From the NCBI GenBank assembly GCA_016722025.1, contig JADKGZ010000003.1, positions 1-64,000 on the forward strand: DNA of 64,000 bases. The letters are read 5' to 3'. The notes beneath the pieces are model-generated. The model saw nothing but the letters and a program-made list of their open reading frames with translations. It was not told where the DNA came from and searched no databases. Below are positions 19,432 through 28,539 of this stretch, piece by piece. Made by a program: the position numbers and the translations under genes. Each line of letters begins with the position of its first letter. Positions within the stretch are counted from its first letter, which is position 1. Source of the stretch: Acidimicrobiaceae bacterium (lineage in GTDB: Bacteria > Actinomycetota > Acidimicrobiia > Acidimicrobiales > Ilumatobacteraceae).

Positions 19432-20039
19432 ACGCCGAGAACCACCTCCGGCAGTTGGTGATCGCGGGGCACGAGGGCAGTGAGCAGACAGCCCGCGACA
19501 GCCTCGATTCCGTCGACCCCGCCGCCCGGCAACTGGCGCTCGGGGCCCTCCACCGCATGGGCAAGCTCACCGACGCCGACGTCCGCGTCGCCCTCACCGA
19601 CGCCGCTGCGGTGGTGCGACGCCGCGCCGCGTCGCTGGCTGCCACGCGCCCCGCGATCTCGGTGCTGTCCGCGCTCCTCGACGAGGAAGCGACGGTGGTG
19701 GAGACTGCCGCATGGGCGGCCGGCGAACAAGAGACCGTGAGCGACGACGTGCTCGCACGGCTCGTCGACCTTGCGCTCACCGCCACCGACCCGCTGCTGC
19801 GTGAGGCGGCGGTGGCGGCGCTGGGGGCGATCGGCGACGAGCGCGGGCTGCCGGCGATCCTTTCCGGTTGTGCCGACAAGCCCAACATCCGCCGCCGCGC
19901 CGTGCTGGCGTTGGCACCCTTCAGCGGCGCGGCGGTCGACGCCGCACTGGCCGCCGCACTGAGCGATCGCGACTGGCAGGTGCGCCAGGCCGCGGAGGAC
20001 CTGCTGCCGCACATGACCGACGATCCCGAAAATTCTTAG
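19428..20039 (+). CDS. HEAT-repeat protein
   Basis: 203-residue alpha-solenoid made of about five HEAT/PBS-lyase-like repeats, with recurrent D-x-x-V/L-R-x-x-A-x-x-A-L/A units (VRRRAASLAA, LREAAVAALGAIGD, IRRRAVLALAPF, WQVRQAAEDLLP). Such proteins bind partners rather than catalyse, although some HEAT-like proteins are phycocyanobilin lyases, not expected here. It starts at ATG 19428 overlapping the small membrane protein stop, suggesting a functional pair. The frame ends at TAG 20037-20039. Confidence 0.8.
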   Translation: MNAENHLRQLVIAGHEGSEQTARDSLDSVDPAARQLALGALHRMGKLTDADVRVALTDAAAVVRRRAASLAATRPAISVLSALLDEEATVVETAAWAAGEQETVSDDVLARLVDLALTATDPLLREAAVAALGAIGDERGLPAILSGCADKPNIRRRAVLALAPFSGAAVDAALAAALSDRDWQVRQAAEDLLPHMTDDPENS

Positions 20040-20123
20040 TACTAAACCCATCCGGCGTCACGAGCACTCCGAACCTCCCGCACTCGGCCGATCAACCCGT
20101 CGGCCCCACACCAGGGAGACACC

Positions 20124-20780
20124 ATGAAGAAGAAGCTCGTGCTGCTCGTCGCAGCAGCCGCCGCCAGCGTGCTGCCGATGACCGCCTCTGCCAGCGCCGC
20201 CCCCGCCGCCGGCGACCCCACCAAGACGATCGCCGAGCAGGCGTCGGCCGACCCGCAGTTCTCGACGCTCGTCGCCGCACTCGGCGCTGCCGACCTGGTG
20301 GGCCCGTTCGACGCATGCACCGATGCCAAGACCACCGTGTTCGCACCCACCAACGACGCGTTCGCCGCCGCACTGACCGCCCTGGGCATGACCGCCGACC
20401 AACTGCTGGCCGACACGGAACTGCTCACCAGCGTGCTCACCTACCACGTGGTCTCCGGAGCAGTCGACGCGGCAACCGTCGTCGGTCTCACCGAAGCCAC
20501 CACGCTCAACGGCGCGAAGATCTCGATCAAGGTCGTCGACGGCACGGTGCTCCTCAACGACACGGTCAAGGTCACCACCACCGACATCCAGGCCTGCAAC
20601 GGCATCATCCACGTGATCGACGCGGTGCTGCTGCCGCCGGCAGCCCCCACCGCCCCCACGGGCGAGATGCCGGCCACTGGTGCAGCTTCCGACACCCTGG
20701 TGATGGGCGCTGCGGCGCTGTTGCTGGGTGGCGCCGGTGCGCTGCTCATCAGCCGCCGGCGTCGCCCCGTCAACGCCTGA
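20124..20780 (+). CDS. Fasciclin-domain cell-wall protein with sortase-like signal
   Basis: 218 residues exported to the cell surface. A signal peptide (MKKKLVLLVAAAAASVLP, cleavage after ASASA) is followed by one fasciclin domain at about 33-172 with the conserved TVFAPTNDAFAA and TDIQACNGIIHVIDAVLLP elements. A short Pro linker leads to MPATG, a hydrophobic helix (SDTLVMGAAALLLGGAGAL) and a basic tail (SRRRR), the layout of a sortase substrate with Met replacing Leu in LPxTG. A GGGAG ribosome site precedes the ATG. The family mediates adhesion. Confidence 0.9.
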   Translation: MKKKLVLLVAAAAASVLPMTASASAAPAAGDPTKTIAEQASADPQFSTLVAALGAADLVGPFDACTDAKTTVFAPTNDAFAAALTALGMTADQLLADTELLTSVLTYHVVSGAVDAATVVGLTEATTLNGAKISIKVVDGTVLLNDTVKVTTTDIQACNGIIHVIDAVLLPPAAPTAPTGEMPATGAASDTLVMGAAALLLGGAGALLISRRRRPVNA

Positions 20781-20812
20781 TCACGCCGTCGGCTCTGCCG
20801 ACCTACCTGGCA

Positions 20813-20850
20813 ACGACCCCGCTCCCCGCGCCCGCCGGGGGCGGGGTCGT
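20813..20850 (+). terminator. GC-rich hairpin between convergent genes
   Basis: ACGACCCCGC at 20813-20822 pairs exactly with GCGGGGTCGT at 20841-20850, with extra C/G pairing inside. It lies just after the fasciclin stop and before the 3' end of the convergent arylamine acetyltransferase gene, so it can serve as a terminator for both. No long T-run follows, usual for high-GC Actinobacteria. Confidence 0.65.
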
Positions 20851-20856
20851 GTCGCG

Positions 20857-21663
20857 TCAGCGCACGTTGCCGTCGTCGATGCCGAAGTGCTGCATCAGCA
20901 GCGAACTCCACTCCTCGCTCGACGAGACTGCGCTCTCCGTCCACGCGCCCGTGCCGTCGCGCGACCGCAGCACGTCCATGCGCAGCGTGACGCGCGACCC
21001 GGTTGCATCCAGTGCGCGCGTGGCGAACGCCTTCTCGGTCCAGCTCAACCCCGGTTGCGTCTGCAGGAACGTGCTGCGGCTGTCGAACACCGCCAACGAC
21101 ACCGGCTGCTGGGCCACCCGCAACTGCGGTTCCCACTCACTCGGCGCGGGCGCCGACCCGGCCGACCCAGCCGACATCAGCTCGGTCAGCGTGAAGGCAG
21201 CGCCACCGAGATCGAGGCGCGCCGCACGCGGCACGGCGACTCGTTCGCCCGACTCGATCAGCAAGGGATGGATGCAGCAGTCGCCGAACCCCACGTCGAC
21301 GAACCAACGTGCACCGTCGGCGTGAACGATCAGGCCGAGATGGTCGTGCCGAGGGCCCCAGTCGGCGAGGTCGGCCTCCCACACCCTGCACGAGGCGTAG
21401 TCGACCGCGAAGCCGAGCCTGCGCAGCAATGCACCGAACGCTCCGTTGAGCTCGAAGCACCACCCACCGCGCTGCTGCTCCACGACCTTCGCGTACGACC
21501 ACTCGACGTCGGTGCGCACGCCGCGATGGTGGAACGCGTGCAGGTTCTCGAAGGGCACACGGATGAGGTGAGCCAGCTGCAGCGCCGCCAGCAGATCGAC
21601 CGATGGCGGGCCGATCTGGGCGTCGAGCCCGATGCGGGCGAGGTAGCGCTCGGCCGAGAACAC
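20857..21663 (-). CDS. Arylamine N-acetyltransferase (NAT)
   Basis: 268-residue acetyl-CoA-dependent transferase. The Cys-His-Asp triad is visible in RGGWCFELN, DHLGLIV and VDVGFGD, with the N-terminal family signature RVPFENL. Start is GTG at 21663 (MFSAERYLARIG), giving the normal NAT length. NATs acetylate arylamines and hydrazides; in mycobacteria the enzyme is linked to cholesterol breakdown, but nothing nearby supports that here. It reads toward the fasciclin gene, from which it is separated by a hairpin. Confidence 0.92.
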   Translation of the reverse strand: MFSAERYLARIGLDAQIGPPSVDLLAALQLAHLIRVPFENLHAFHHRGVRTDVEWSYAKVVEQQRGGWCFELNGAFGALLRRLGFAVDYASCRVWEADLADWGPRHDHLGLIVHADGARWFVDVGFGDCCIHPLLIESGERVAVPRAARLDLGGAAFTLTELMSAGSAGSAPAPSEWEPQLRVAQQPVSLAVFDSRSTFLQTQPGLSWTEKAFATRALDATGSRVTLRMDVLRSRDGTGAWTESAVSSSEEWSSLLMQHFGIDDGNVR

Positions 21664-21748
21664 GGCCGGCAGCGTATGGCACCATCCGAGACATACGACA
21701 CGTGGGAACGACCGCTCACACGGCGACGGCCGCCCCTACAGTGCCCCG

Positions 21749-22644
21749 ATGCGCCGTCTCGCCGTCCTGCTGTGCTCCGCTGCCCTCGTCGTGTCCTGCA
21801 GTTCGGCCGACGACTCGGCTTCCGATGCCTCGATCATCAGCACGTCCACGACCGAGACGTCCGCCGCCGAGCGACCGTTCGAGGTGTTCGCACCATCGAG
21901 CTACAGCCCTGATGCACCGATGCCGCTGGTGGTGCTGCTGCACGGGTTCGGCGCCAGCGGCGCGATTCAGGAGGCCTACTTCCGGCTCGAACCGCTGGCC
22001 GAGCAACGTGGCTTTCTGTTCGTGCACCCCGATGGCACCATCAACGCATTGGGCAAGCGGTTCTGGAACGCCACCGATGCATGCTGCGGCTTCAGCTCCA
22101 CCGTCGACGACTCGGCGTACCTCATGTCGTTGATCGAGCAGGTGCAGGCACAGTTCAACGTCGACCCGAAGCGCATCTACCTCGTCGGTCACTCCAACGG
22201 AGGCTTCATGTCGTACCGCATGGCATGCGAGCACGCCGACACCATCGCTGCCATCGTCAGCCTGGCCGGCGCCACCTACCTCGACACCGACGAGTGCGAC
22301 CCCACCGAACCGGTGAGCGTGCTGCAGATCCACGGCACGGCCGATGACACCATCGCCTTCGATGGTGGCTCCATTCTCGGCAACGAGTTCCCTGGAGCAC
22401 TCGCCACCGTCACCAGCTGGGCCGCCTACAACGAGTGCACCGGTGACGCCATCGACCTGCCCACGCCGCTCGACCTGGAGGGCAGCATCGACGGCGACGA
22501 GTCGACCGCCACGCAGTTCGCAGGCTGCCCCGCCGGCGGAGCCACCGAGCTCTGGACCATTCCCGGCGGCAGCCCATCCCCGGCCCGTCACCCACCTTCA
22601 GTGCCGAGATCATCGACTTCCTCTTCGACCATCCCAAGCCCTGA
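21749..22644 (+). CDS. PHB-depolymerase-like esterase lipoprotein, first of a tandem pair
   Basis: Secreted alpha/beta-hydrolase lipoprotein of the esterase/PHB depolymerase (LpqC-like) family, about 297 residues. The lipobox is VVSC near residue 17. Oxyanion region VVLLHGFGASG, the nucleophile elbow GHSNGG, and a late IPGG stretch are visible. A base is lost or gained near 22570, so the intact C-terminus is only found in another frame (FSAEIIDFLFDH) ending at TGA 22642-22644. A close paralogue follows 42 bases downstream, suggesting a tandem duplication. Substrate could be polyesters or feruloyl-type esters. Confidence 0.82.
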
Positions 22645-22686
22645 CCACGCCGGCAGATGGTGACCGGCCGGTTCTACAGTGCTGCC

Positions 22687-23663
22687 ATGCGCCGCGTCTC
22701 GATCATCACGATCGCGTGCGTGCTGGCGGGTGTCGCATGCAGCACGCAACCGGCCGGCAGCGACACCGCGGCCACTGCCCTCACCGCGCCGGTGCTCGCG
22801 CCGGCCACGGTGTCGACGATCACCCCTGCGGCCGATCCTGCTGTCGATCGACCGTTCGAGGTGTTCGCACCCACCACCTACGACGGCACCACCGCGCTAC
22901 CGCTGGTGGTGCTGCTGCACGGGTACGGCATCAACGGCGAGATGGAGGAGGGGTACTTGCACCTGCAGCCGCTCGCCCAGGAGCGGGGCATGCTGCTGGT
23001 GGCGCCCGATGGCACCACCGACGCCGACGACAAGCACTTCTGGAACGCCACCGACGCCTGTTGCGGGTTCGGCGAGACCAACGTGGACGACTCCGCGTAC
23101 GTGGCCGCCGTCATCGAGCAGGTGCGGGCGCGCTACCTGGTGGATCCGAAGCGCATCTTCCTCGTCGGATATTCAATGGCGGCTTCATGTCGTACCGGAT
23201 GGCATGCGATCATGCGGGCACCATCGCGGCCATCGTCAGCATCTCGGGTGCGACGTTTCTCGACCCGGCCGATTGCACCCCGTCGGTGCCGGTGAACGTG
23301 CTCGAGATCCACGGCACCGACGACGAGACCATCGAGTACGGCGGCGGCGACTTCCGCGGCACCGCGTACCCCGGTGCTGAACAGTCGATGGCGATGTGGG
23401 CCACGTACAACACGTGCGCCGGCACACCCACCGCGTCGCCGACACTGCTCGATCTGGAGGCGACGATCGCAGGGGCCGAAGCCGTTGCCACGCGATACGG
23501 CGCCTGCCCGGCCGGCGGAGCCGTCGAGTTGTGGACGATTCCGGGGGGCACGCACGTGCCCGAGCTCTCCGACAGCTTCACCGCCGCGGTCGTCGACTTC
23601 CTCTCACCCCGCCGTGACCCCGGCCCGAACCGACGCCCAACCCCATCGCGTCACAGGTCGTAG
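22687..23663 (+). CDS. PHB-depolymerase-like esterase lipoprotein, second copy, frameshifted
   Basis: Paralogue of the preceding gene, about 325 residues joined, with lipobox LAGVAC and the same RPFEVFAP and VVLLHGYG segments and the shared FWNATDACCGF stretch. The frame breaks at about 23173, exactly inside the nucleophile elbow: one missing base in the Ser-Asn codons turns GYSNGG into GYSMAA, after which the correct frame gives NGGFMSYRMACDHAG to the stop at 23663. The 3' end overlaps the convergent GNAT gene by 13 bases. A sequence error is the simplest explanation; if real, the copy is inactive. Confidence 0.8.
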
Positions 23664-24082
23664 CGGTAGACGTTGGTGTCGCGCTGGGTGAAACCGATGC
23701 GCTGGTAGAGCCGGTTGGCCGCCTCACGCGACGGGCGGCTGGTGAGGCTGACGGCCTTCGCGCCTCGGGTGCGGGCCTCTGCCAGGGCCGCCTGGTTCAG
23801 CGAGTCGCCAACGCCGTGGCCGCGAGCCGCGCCATCGACGACCACGTCTTCGATCCACGCCTTGAGACCGGTGGGAATGCGGTACAGCACGAGCGTGAGC
23901 GTGCCCACGATCACTCCGTCGAGCCGGGCCACGAACACCACCGAGCCCGGGTCGGCGACCAGCAGTGCCACCTGGGCACCATCGGGCGGCGGCGAGCTCT
24001 GCGACAACTGCGGGACGAGGCGGGCGAACGCGTCGAGCAGCTCGTCGGTGGCCTCGGTGGCGATCTCGATGGTGACACTCAC
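23651..24082 (-). CDS. GNAT acetyltransferase
   Basis: 143-residue Gcn5-related N-acetyltransferase. The acetyl-CoA loop region appears as IEDVVVDGAARGHGVGDSL (R-x-x-G-x-G/A pattern), followed by AALAEARTRGAKAVSLTSR and the terminal YQRIGFTQRDTNVYRYDL typical of the fold. Start is GTG at 24082; sequence upstream does not look coding. It is convergent with the second esterase gene. Substrate unknown. Confidence 0.85.
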   Translation of the reverse strand: MSVTIEIATEATDELLDAFARLVPQLSQSSPPPDGAQVALLVADPGSVVFVARLDGVIVGTLTLVLYRIPTGLKAWIEDVVVDGAARGHGVGDSLNQAALAEARTRGAKAVSLTSRPSREAANRLYQRIGFTQRDTNVYRYDL

Positions 24083-24170
24083 GAAGCGCGACCCTAATGG
24101 TGGGTGACGGGCATCGCCTCGACACGGCTCGACACGACACGTCTCGCCACCGACAGTATCGTTCGCCACC

Positions 24171-25055
24171 ATGCAACCTGCTCGAGCCCTGGCGGCCGCA
24201 CTGGAGCCGCTGGTCGGCCAGGTGTACTTCTCGCCCGAATGCCATGCCAACTACGTCGCCCTCGGGTTCGCGCCCAGCAGCGGTCTTGCCGGTGGGGTGG
24301 CCCTGCCCGACGGGCCGGCCTACTTCACCAGCCGCGGTTCGGTGATGGGCCAGGTGCCCGGCGAGGTCGTCGCCGCCGCATTCGCCGTGTTCAACCCCGC
24401 CGCCGTGATCCCCTCGGTTCGGCACGGCTGGTCGCTCACCGACGCCGCCACCATCTGCCAAGCCCGCGACGACGGCGCCATCGCGCAGCTGCAGCGCCTG
24501 TTGGGCGAGGCACCCGCGGGCATCGAGCGCGCACACGCCCTGCTGGCCCGCGCCGTCGAGCCGCTGCGCCCGGAAGGCCGTCCGCTGTATGCCGGCCTGC
24601 GCTCGCTGTCGATGCCCACCACCGACCTCGGCGCGGTGTGGCGCCTCGGCGACCTGCTGCGTGAGTATCGAGGCGACAGCCACACGGCGGCCTGGATCAG
24701 CGCCGGGCTCGACGCCACCGAGATCGGCCTGCTCAGCGAGCTCTACTGGGGCCTGCCGATGCGCAGCTACAGCCGCACACGAGCCTGGAGCGACGAGCAG
24801 TTCGAGGCCGCACACCAGCGCTTGCGCTCGCGCGGGCTCGTCGACGAGATCGGTTTCACGCCGGCCGGCCAGCAGCTCCGCGAAGACGTGGAGATCGCCA
24901 CCGACCAGCAGACTGCCTGCGTCGTGCGGGCGCTGGGCACCGGGCTCGACGAGCTGCTGCAGCTGCTCACACCATGGGGCGAGGCCATCCGCGCCGGCCA
25001 TGGCTACCCCGCCTCGGGCCCTCACGATCTGGCCGACCTGGCCAGCGTTCGCTGA
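24171..25055 (+). CDS. SCO6745-family protein
   Basis: 294 residues matching the actinobacterial SCO6745 family, of unknown function. The family's stretch GSVMGQVPGEVVAAAFAVFNP is near the N-terminus, and the C-terminal half has a winged-helix-like pattern (FEAAHQRLRSRGLVDEIGFT followed by TPAG-x-x-L). It may be a regulator or enzyme with a MarR-like helix-turn-helix. It is co-directional with the thioredoxin-fold gene 12 bases downstream, so the two probably share a transcript. Confidence 0.78.
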   Translation: MQPARALAAALEPLVGQVYFSPECHANYVALGFAPSSGLAGGVALPDGPAYFTSRGSVMGQVPGEVVAAAFAVFNPAAVIPSVRHGWSLTDAATICQARDDGAIAQLQRLLGEAPAGIERAHALLARAVEPLRPEGRPLYAGLRSLSMPTTDLGAVWRLGDLLREYRGDSHTAAWISAGLDATEIGLLSELYWGLPMRSYSRTRAWSDEQFEAAHQRLRSRGLVDEIGFTPAGQQLREDVEIATDQQTACVVRALGTGLDELLQLLTPWGEAIRAGHGYPASGPHDLADLASVR

Positions 25056-25067
25056 TACGGTCCGCTG

Positions 25068-26168
25068 ATGATCCTGCACACGCTTGCCCACGTCGGTACC
25101 GACCAGTTCGCAGACCACACCGGCTGGCACCCGAAGCCGCAGGGGTTGTGCCAGGGCGATGTCTGCGTGCCCGCAGCGGGCAGCCTGCGCTCCGACGGCA
25201 CCATCGACATCGAGGTCGCCGCGCAGCGATTGGGCATGCCGTTGGTGCACGACGAGGCGCACGGCGTGTGGGCGCTGGGGCCGGCCACGCTGGGCGGCAA
25301 GGCACTCGCCACGGCCACCGCCGCCGATCCCGAGCTGCGCACTCACGACGGCCGGCCGTTCCGGTTGTCGTCGCTGCGCGGGCGCAAGGTGCTGTTGGTC
25401 GCCTGGTCCAGTTATTGAGGCTGCCGCACCAGCCTGCCCGGGTGGCAGGCGCTCCACACCGAACTGCAGCCGCTCGGGCTCACCGTCGTCACCGTCGCTC
25501 TCGACGTGGAACCGGCACACACCACCAAGTGGATCGATGCAGCACGGCCCGCCGACCCTGCGCTGGCGCACCCCAGCGTCATCGACACGCAGCACATCAC
25601 CGACGAGCTGTTCGGCTTCAGCAACATCCCGATGGCCGTGTGGATCGACGAGGCCGGCACCATCGTGCGCCCCGCCGAAGGTGCCTCCATCGAGCAGAGC
25701 CCGATGCGCGACATGGAGATTCCGGAAGGCCTGCCCGAGCGACTCACGCGCCTGCTGGTGGAGGTGAAGAGCATCCCCGATGTGGCGCTCGACTACCGCG
25801 CCGCCATCGTCGACTGGGCCACCAACGGTGCCGATTCCCCGTACGTGCTGTCGGCCGATGAGGTCGTGGCCCGCTCACAACCACGCGGCGACGACGAGGC
25901 CCGCGCCGCTGCCTGCTTCGAACTGGGTGAGCACCTGCGCCGCAGCGTCGGCCCCGACGCGGCCGTGCCGTGGTGGCGCGAGGCGCACCGGTTGTACCCG
26001 GCCAACTGGACCTACAAGCGCCAAGCCTGGACGCTGGTCACCACCGCCGAGGGCGCCGACGAGAACGACTTGATGCAGGGGCCCAACGACGTCTACGCCG
26101 GCAACTGGCTCGACGACGTCATCGCGTCCGGTGGCGGCGCTGCCTACACCATCGTCCCGCAGCTGTGA
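25068..26168 (+). CDS. Thioredoxin-fold (TlpA/ResA-like) protein with in-frame UGA, candidate selenoprotein
   Basis: 366 residues if UGA 25416-25418 is read as selenocysteine at position 117. The frame is the same before and after the UGA, with no other stop. The N-terminal ~95 residues have two conserved-looking cysteines (LCQGDVCVP). Then comes a redoxin domain: FRLSSLRGRKVLLVAW, the active site Y-U-G-C-R where TlpA proteins have W-C-x-x-C, then LPGWQALHTELQPLGL and TVVTVALDVE. The C-terminal ~170 residues contain a TPR-like helical region ending in YTIVPQL. A perfect stem-loop begins 13 bases after the UGA. A single-base error turning a Cys codon into TGA is the main alternative. No sel genes are in the window. 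Confidence 0.72.
25432..25450 (+). promoter_or_regulatory. SECIS-like stem-loop downstream of the in-frame UGA
   Basis: GCCTGCC (25432-25438), loop CGGGT (25439-25443) and GGCAGGC (25444-25450) form a perfect 7-bp stem. The loop starts 20 bases after the UGA and contains G-G-G-U. Bacterial SECIS elements sit inside the coding region just after the UGA, with a small apical loop rich in G and U about 16-37 bases downstream; this hairpin fits that description. Binding by SelB is inferred. Chance hairpins are common in high-GC coding DNA. Confidence 0.5.
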
Positions 26169-26204
26169 CCCGGTGCTCGTAGCGCTGCAGCCGTCACGGC
26201 TCGG

Positions 26205-27503
26205 TCAGCTCTGGCGGGTGGCGTCGAGCCAGCCGATGCCGAAGTCGACGATCTCGCGCATGCTGCACCCGATGATCTCTCCGGCCCCCAGTGGCACTCG
26301 CGCCTCTCCACCAGTCGCTGCGGCGAAGGCCGCGCCCAACGCGACGAAGTCGTCGCTGTCGTAGTCGATGTCGTCGTACACGACCCAGCGGCGTTCGCCG
26401 TCGACCATCATCGCTGTGCCGTACGGGATGACGTGGCGCGACGCCCAGCGCGTGCGCGACTCGGCGAGGTGCAGGGACGTGCTGTTGCCGTGCCCCACAC
26501 CCAGAAGCACGATCTGCGCATCACGCTCGTAGAGGCGAGCCAGCGGAGAGCCGGCGCCGAACGCTGAACCGAGCGCGTGCGGGTGCAGCAGCTGGTGCGC
26601 GAGCGGCCCATTGGCGACGAACGAATCCGCGGGGTGCGGGCTGCGCACGGTGGCCGGGTGATGGCGGAAGCACTCGACCACCTCTCCCATGTGCGTCATC
26701 GGCGTGAGCGCCGCGTCGTACGCCGGCATCTCGTGGCGGATCGTCTGCCACCACGCCTCGGGCACCGGCGGCCACTCCCACCGCGAGGGCTCGCTCCAAT
26801 CACTGGAGAGTGACGGCATCACGATCGTGCCCTCGGTTCCCGTCACCTCCCACAGCGCCTCCACGACCGCCTGCCCGCCGCCCAGCACCCACCCCAGCCG
26901 CGAGAGCGACGAGTGCACGATCGCCACCGACCCGCGTCGCAGACCGGCGGCGCGCAACGCCGCGACGACCATCGCGCGGGTGATCGGAGCCCCCGTGCGG
27001 GCCACTGCAGCCGCTTCTCCGGTTGCGACGAGCACCGGCTTCACCATGATGAGCGCCGGATTGTCCGGCCACAGATCGTGAAACTCTTCGAGTGGGGCGT
27101 AGCCGAGCGCCTCGTAGAAGGAACGGGTGCGCGCGTATCCCTCGTCCGGGTGCGAAGGCCCGAGCGTCTTGACCTGCAGGAGGCGAACGCCATCAGCCGC
27201 CGAAGCAGCTTCGAATGCTGCGACCAGCGAGCGGCCCACGCCGTGCCGATGCCACTCGGGAAGCACGGCGATGAGATAGATCTCCGCCGACGCGGCATGA
27301 CGCATCGGTGCCAGCACACCGATGACAGCACCCTTGTCGTCGACCGCGCTCCAGGTGGGATGCGTCTGAACGAACGACACGTATTCGTCGTTCGACTCGG
27401 GAATGCCAAACCAACTGGGCAAGGCGTCGAGCACCGCGCGACAGCTCGCCGCAAGACCGAGTTGCGGCGCAACGATGCGAGCTTGCGGAGAGGAAGCGGC
27501 CAT
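26205..27503 (-). CDS. Fusion of GNAT acetyltransferase and AAC(3)-like aminoglycoside acetyltransferase
   Basis: 432 residues with two acetyl-CoA-dependent domains of different folds. Residues ~1-160 are GNAT (AEIYLIAVLPEWHRHGVGRSL, then RSFYEALGYAPLEEF). Residues ~175-432 are an AAC(3)/Antibiotic_NAT domain (VAIVHSSLSRLGWVLGG, GTEGTIVMPSLSSDW, the HPADSFVANGP stretch and VLLGVGHGNSTSLHLAE). The AAC(3) domain normally stands alone and acetylates the 3-amino group of 2-deoxystreptamine aminoglycosides; relatives act on other amines. Whether it confers resistance cannot be told. Reads alone, divergent from the PAC2 gene. Confidence 0.85.
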   Translation of the reverse strand: MAASSPQARIVAPQLGLAASCRAVLDALPSWFGIPESNDEYVSFVQTHPTWSAVDDKGAVIGVLAPMRHAASAEIYLIAVLPEWHRHGVGRSLVAAFEAASAADGVRLLQVKTLGPSHPDEGYARTRSFYEALGYAPLEEFHDLWPDNPALIMVKPVLVATGEAAAVARTGAPITRAMVVAALRAAGLRRGSVAIVHSSLSRLGWVLGGGQAVVEALWEVTGTEGTIVMPSLSSDWSEPSRWEWPPVPEAWWQTIRHEMPAYDAALTPMTHMGEVVECFRHHPATVRSPHPADSFVANGPLAHQLLHPHALGSAFGAGSPLARLYERDAQIVLLGVGHGNSTSLHLAESRTRWASRHVIPYGTAMMVDGERRWVVYDDIDYDSDDFVALGAAFAAATGGEARVPLGAGEIIGCSMREIVDFGIGWLDATRQS

Positions 27504-27587
27504 CGTCGAATGCTTTCACCTGCGCGCCACCGGGGTCGACCGCTTTGGCCAAGCCGCTCCACGTCGATGGCGATAGCGTGACGGGCC

Positions 27588-28511
27588 ATGGAGCACGTCC
27601 GCTGGCTGGCGCAACCCTCGCTGCAGCGCCCCATGCTCATTGCCGCCTTCACCGGCTGGAACGATGCGGCCGATGCAGCCAGCAACAGCGTGCGGCACCT
27701 CGTCGAAGCGTGGCAGGCGCAGCCCCTCGCCGAGATCGACCCGGAGGAGTTCACCGACTTCGCCACCGTGCGGCCTCATGTACGGCTCACGCCCGAGCAG
27801 CGACGCACCATCGTGTGGCCCACGGTCGGTGCGTGGAGCGCCAGCACCCCGGGCGGCGACGTGATCCTGGTGCTCGGCCCGGAGCCGGCGTTGCGTTGGC
27901 GGCTGTTCACCCAGCAGCTGATCGGCATCGCCCAACAGTTCGACGTCTCGATGGTGCTCACCCTCGGCGCACTGCTCGCCGACGTGCCGCACAGCCGGCC
28001 GGTGCAGCTCATCGGCACCGCCACGGAGCAAGACACCATCGATCGCTTCGATCTCCAGCGCAGCCGCTACGAAGGGCCTACGGGCATCGTCGGCGTGGTG
28101 CAAGATGCGTGCACGCGCGCCGACCTGTCGTGTGCATCGCTGTGGGCTGCGGTACCCGCCTACGCGTCGCAGGTGCCTTCACCGAAGGCATCGCTGGCGC
28201 TGGTCGAGCGAGCGTGCGAGATCATCGGCACCCCCGCCCCCACGTCGCGCCTGCACGCCGACGCCATCGCCTACGACGCTCGCGTGTCGGCGTTCGTTGC
28301 CGACGATGCCGATCTCGTCGGCTACGTCGAGCGCCTCGAATCGTTGTCCGACAGCGGCCAGCTCGACGACCACGACTTCGACGAGGATGACGACGACGAC
28401 GATGACGACACGGTCGGCGGTGAGCTGGCAGCGGAGCCGGAGGTGAACAGCGAAGCGTTCATGGCCGAGCTCGAGCGCTTCCTGCGCGATCAGGAGGGCG
28501 ACGGCAAGTAG
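27588..28511 (+). CDS. PAC2 family protein (proteasome-assembly-chaperone-like)
   Basis: 307 residues. The PAC2 domain fills about residues 10-240 (LIAAFTGWNDAADAAS, then VPHSRPVQLIGTATEQ, GIVGVVQDAC). The C-terminal tail is highly acidic (a run of Asp and Glu at about 263-277), ending LERFLRDQEGDGK. Actinobacterial PAC2 proteins are linked to the 20S proteasome by homology, but a direct role is not proven. It lies divergent from the GNAT-AAC(3) fusion with 84 bases between. Confidence 0.88.
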   Translation: MEHVRWLAQPSLQRPMLIAAFTGWNDAADAASNSVRHLVEAWQAQPLAEIDPEEFTDFATVRPHVRLTPEQRRTIVWPTVGAWSASTPGGDVILVLGPEPALRWRLFTQQLIGIAQQFDVSMVLTLGALLADVPHSRPVQLIGTATEQDTIDRFDLQRSRYEGPTGIVGVVQDACTRADLSCASLWAAVPAYASQVPSPKASLALVERACEIIGTPAPTSRLHADAIAYDARVSAFVADDADLVGYVERLESLSDSGQLDDHDFDEDDDDDDDDTVGGELAAEPEVNSEAFMAELERFLRDQEGDGK

Positions 28512-28539
28512 TCGCGCCGGACGCCACCTCGCTCGACGG

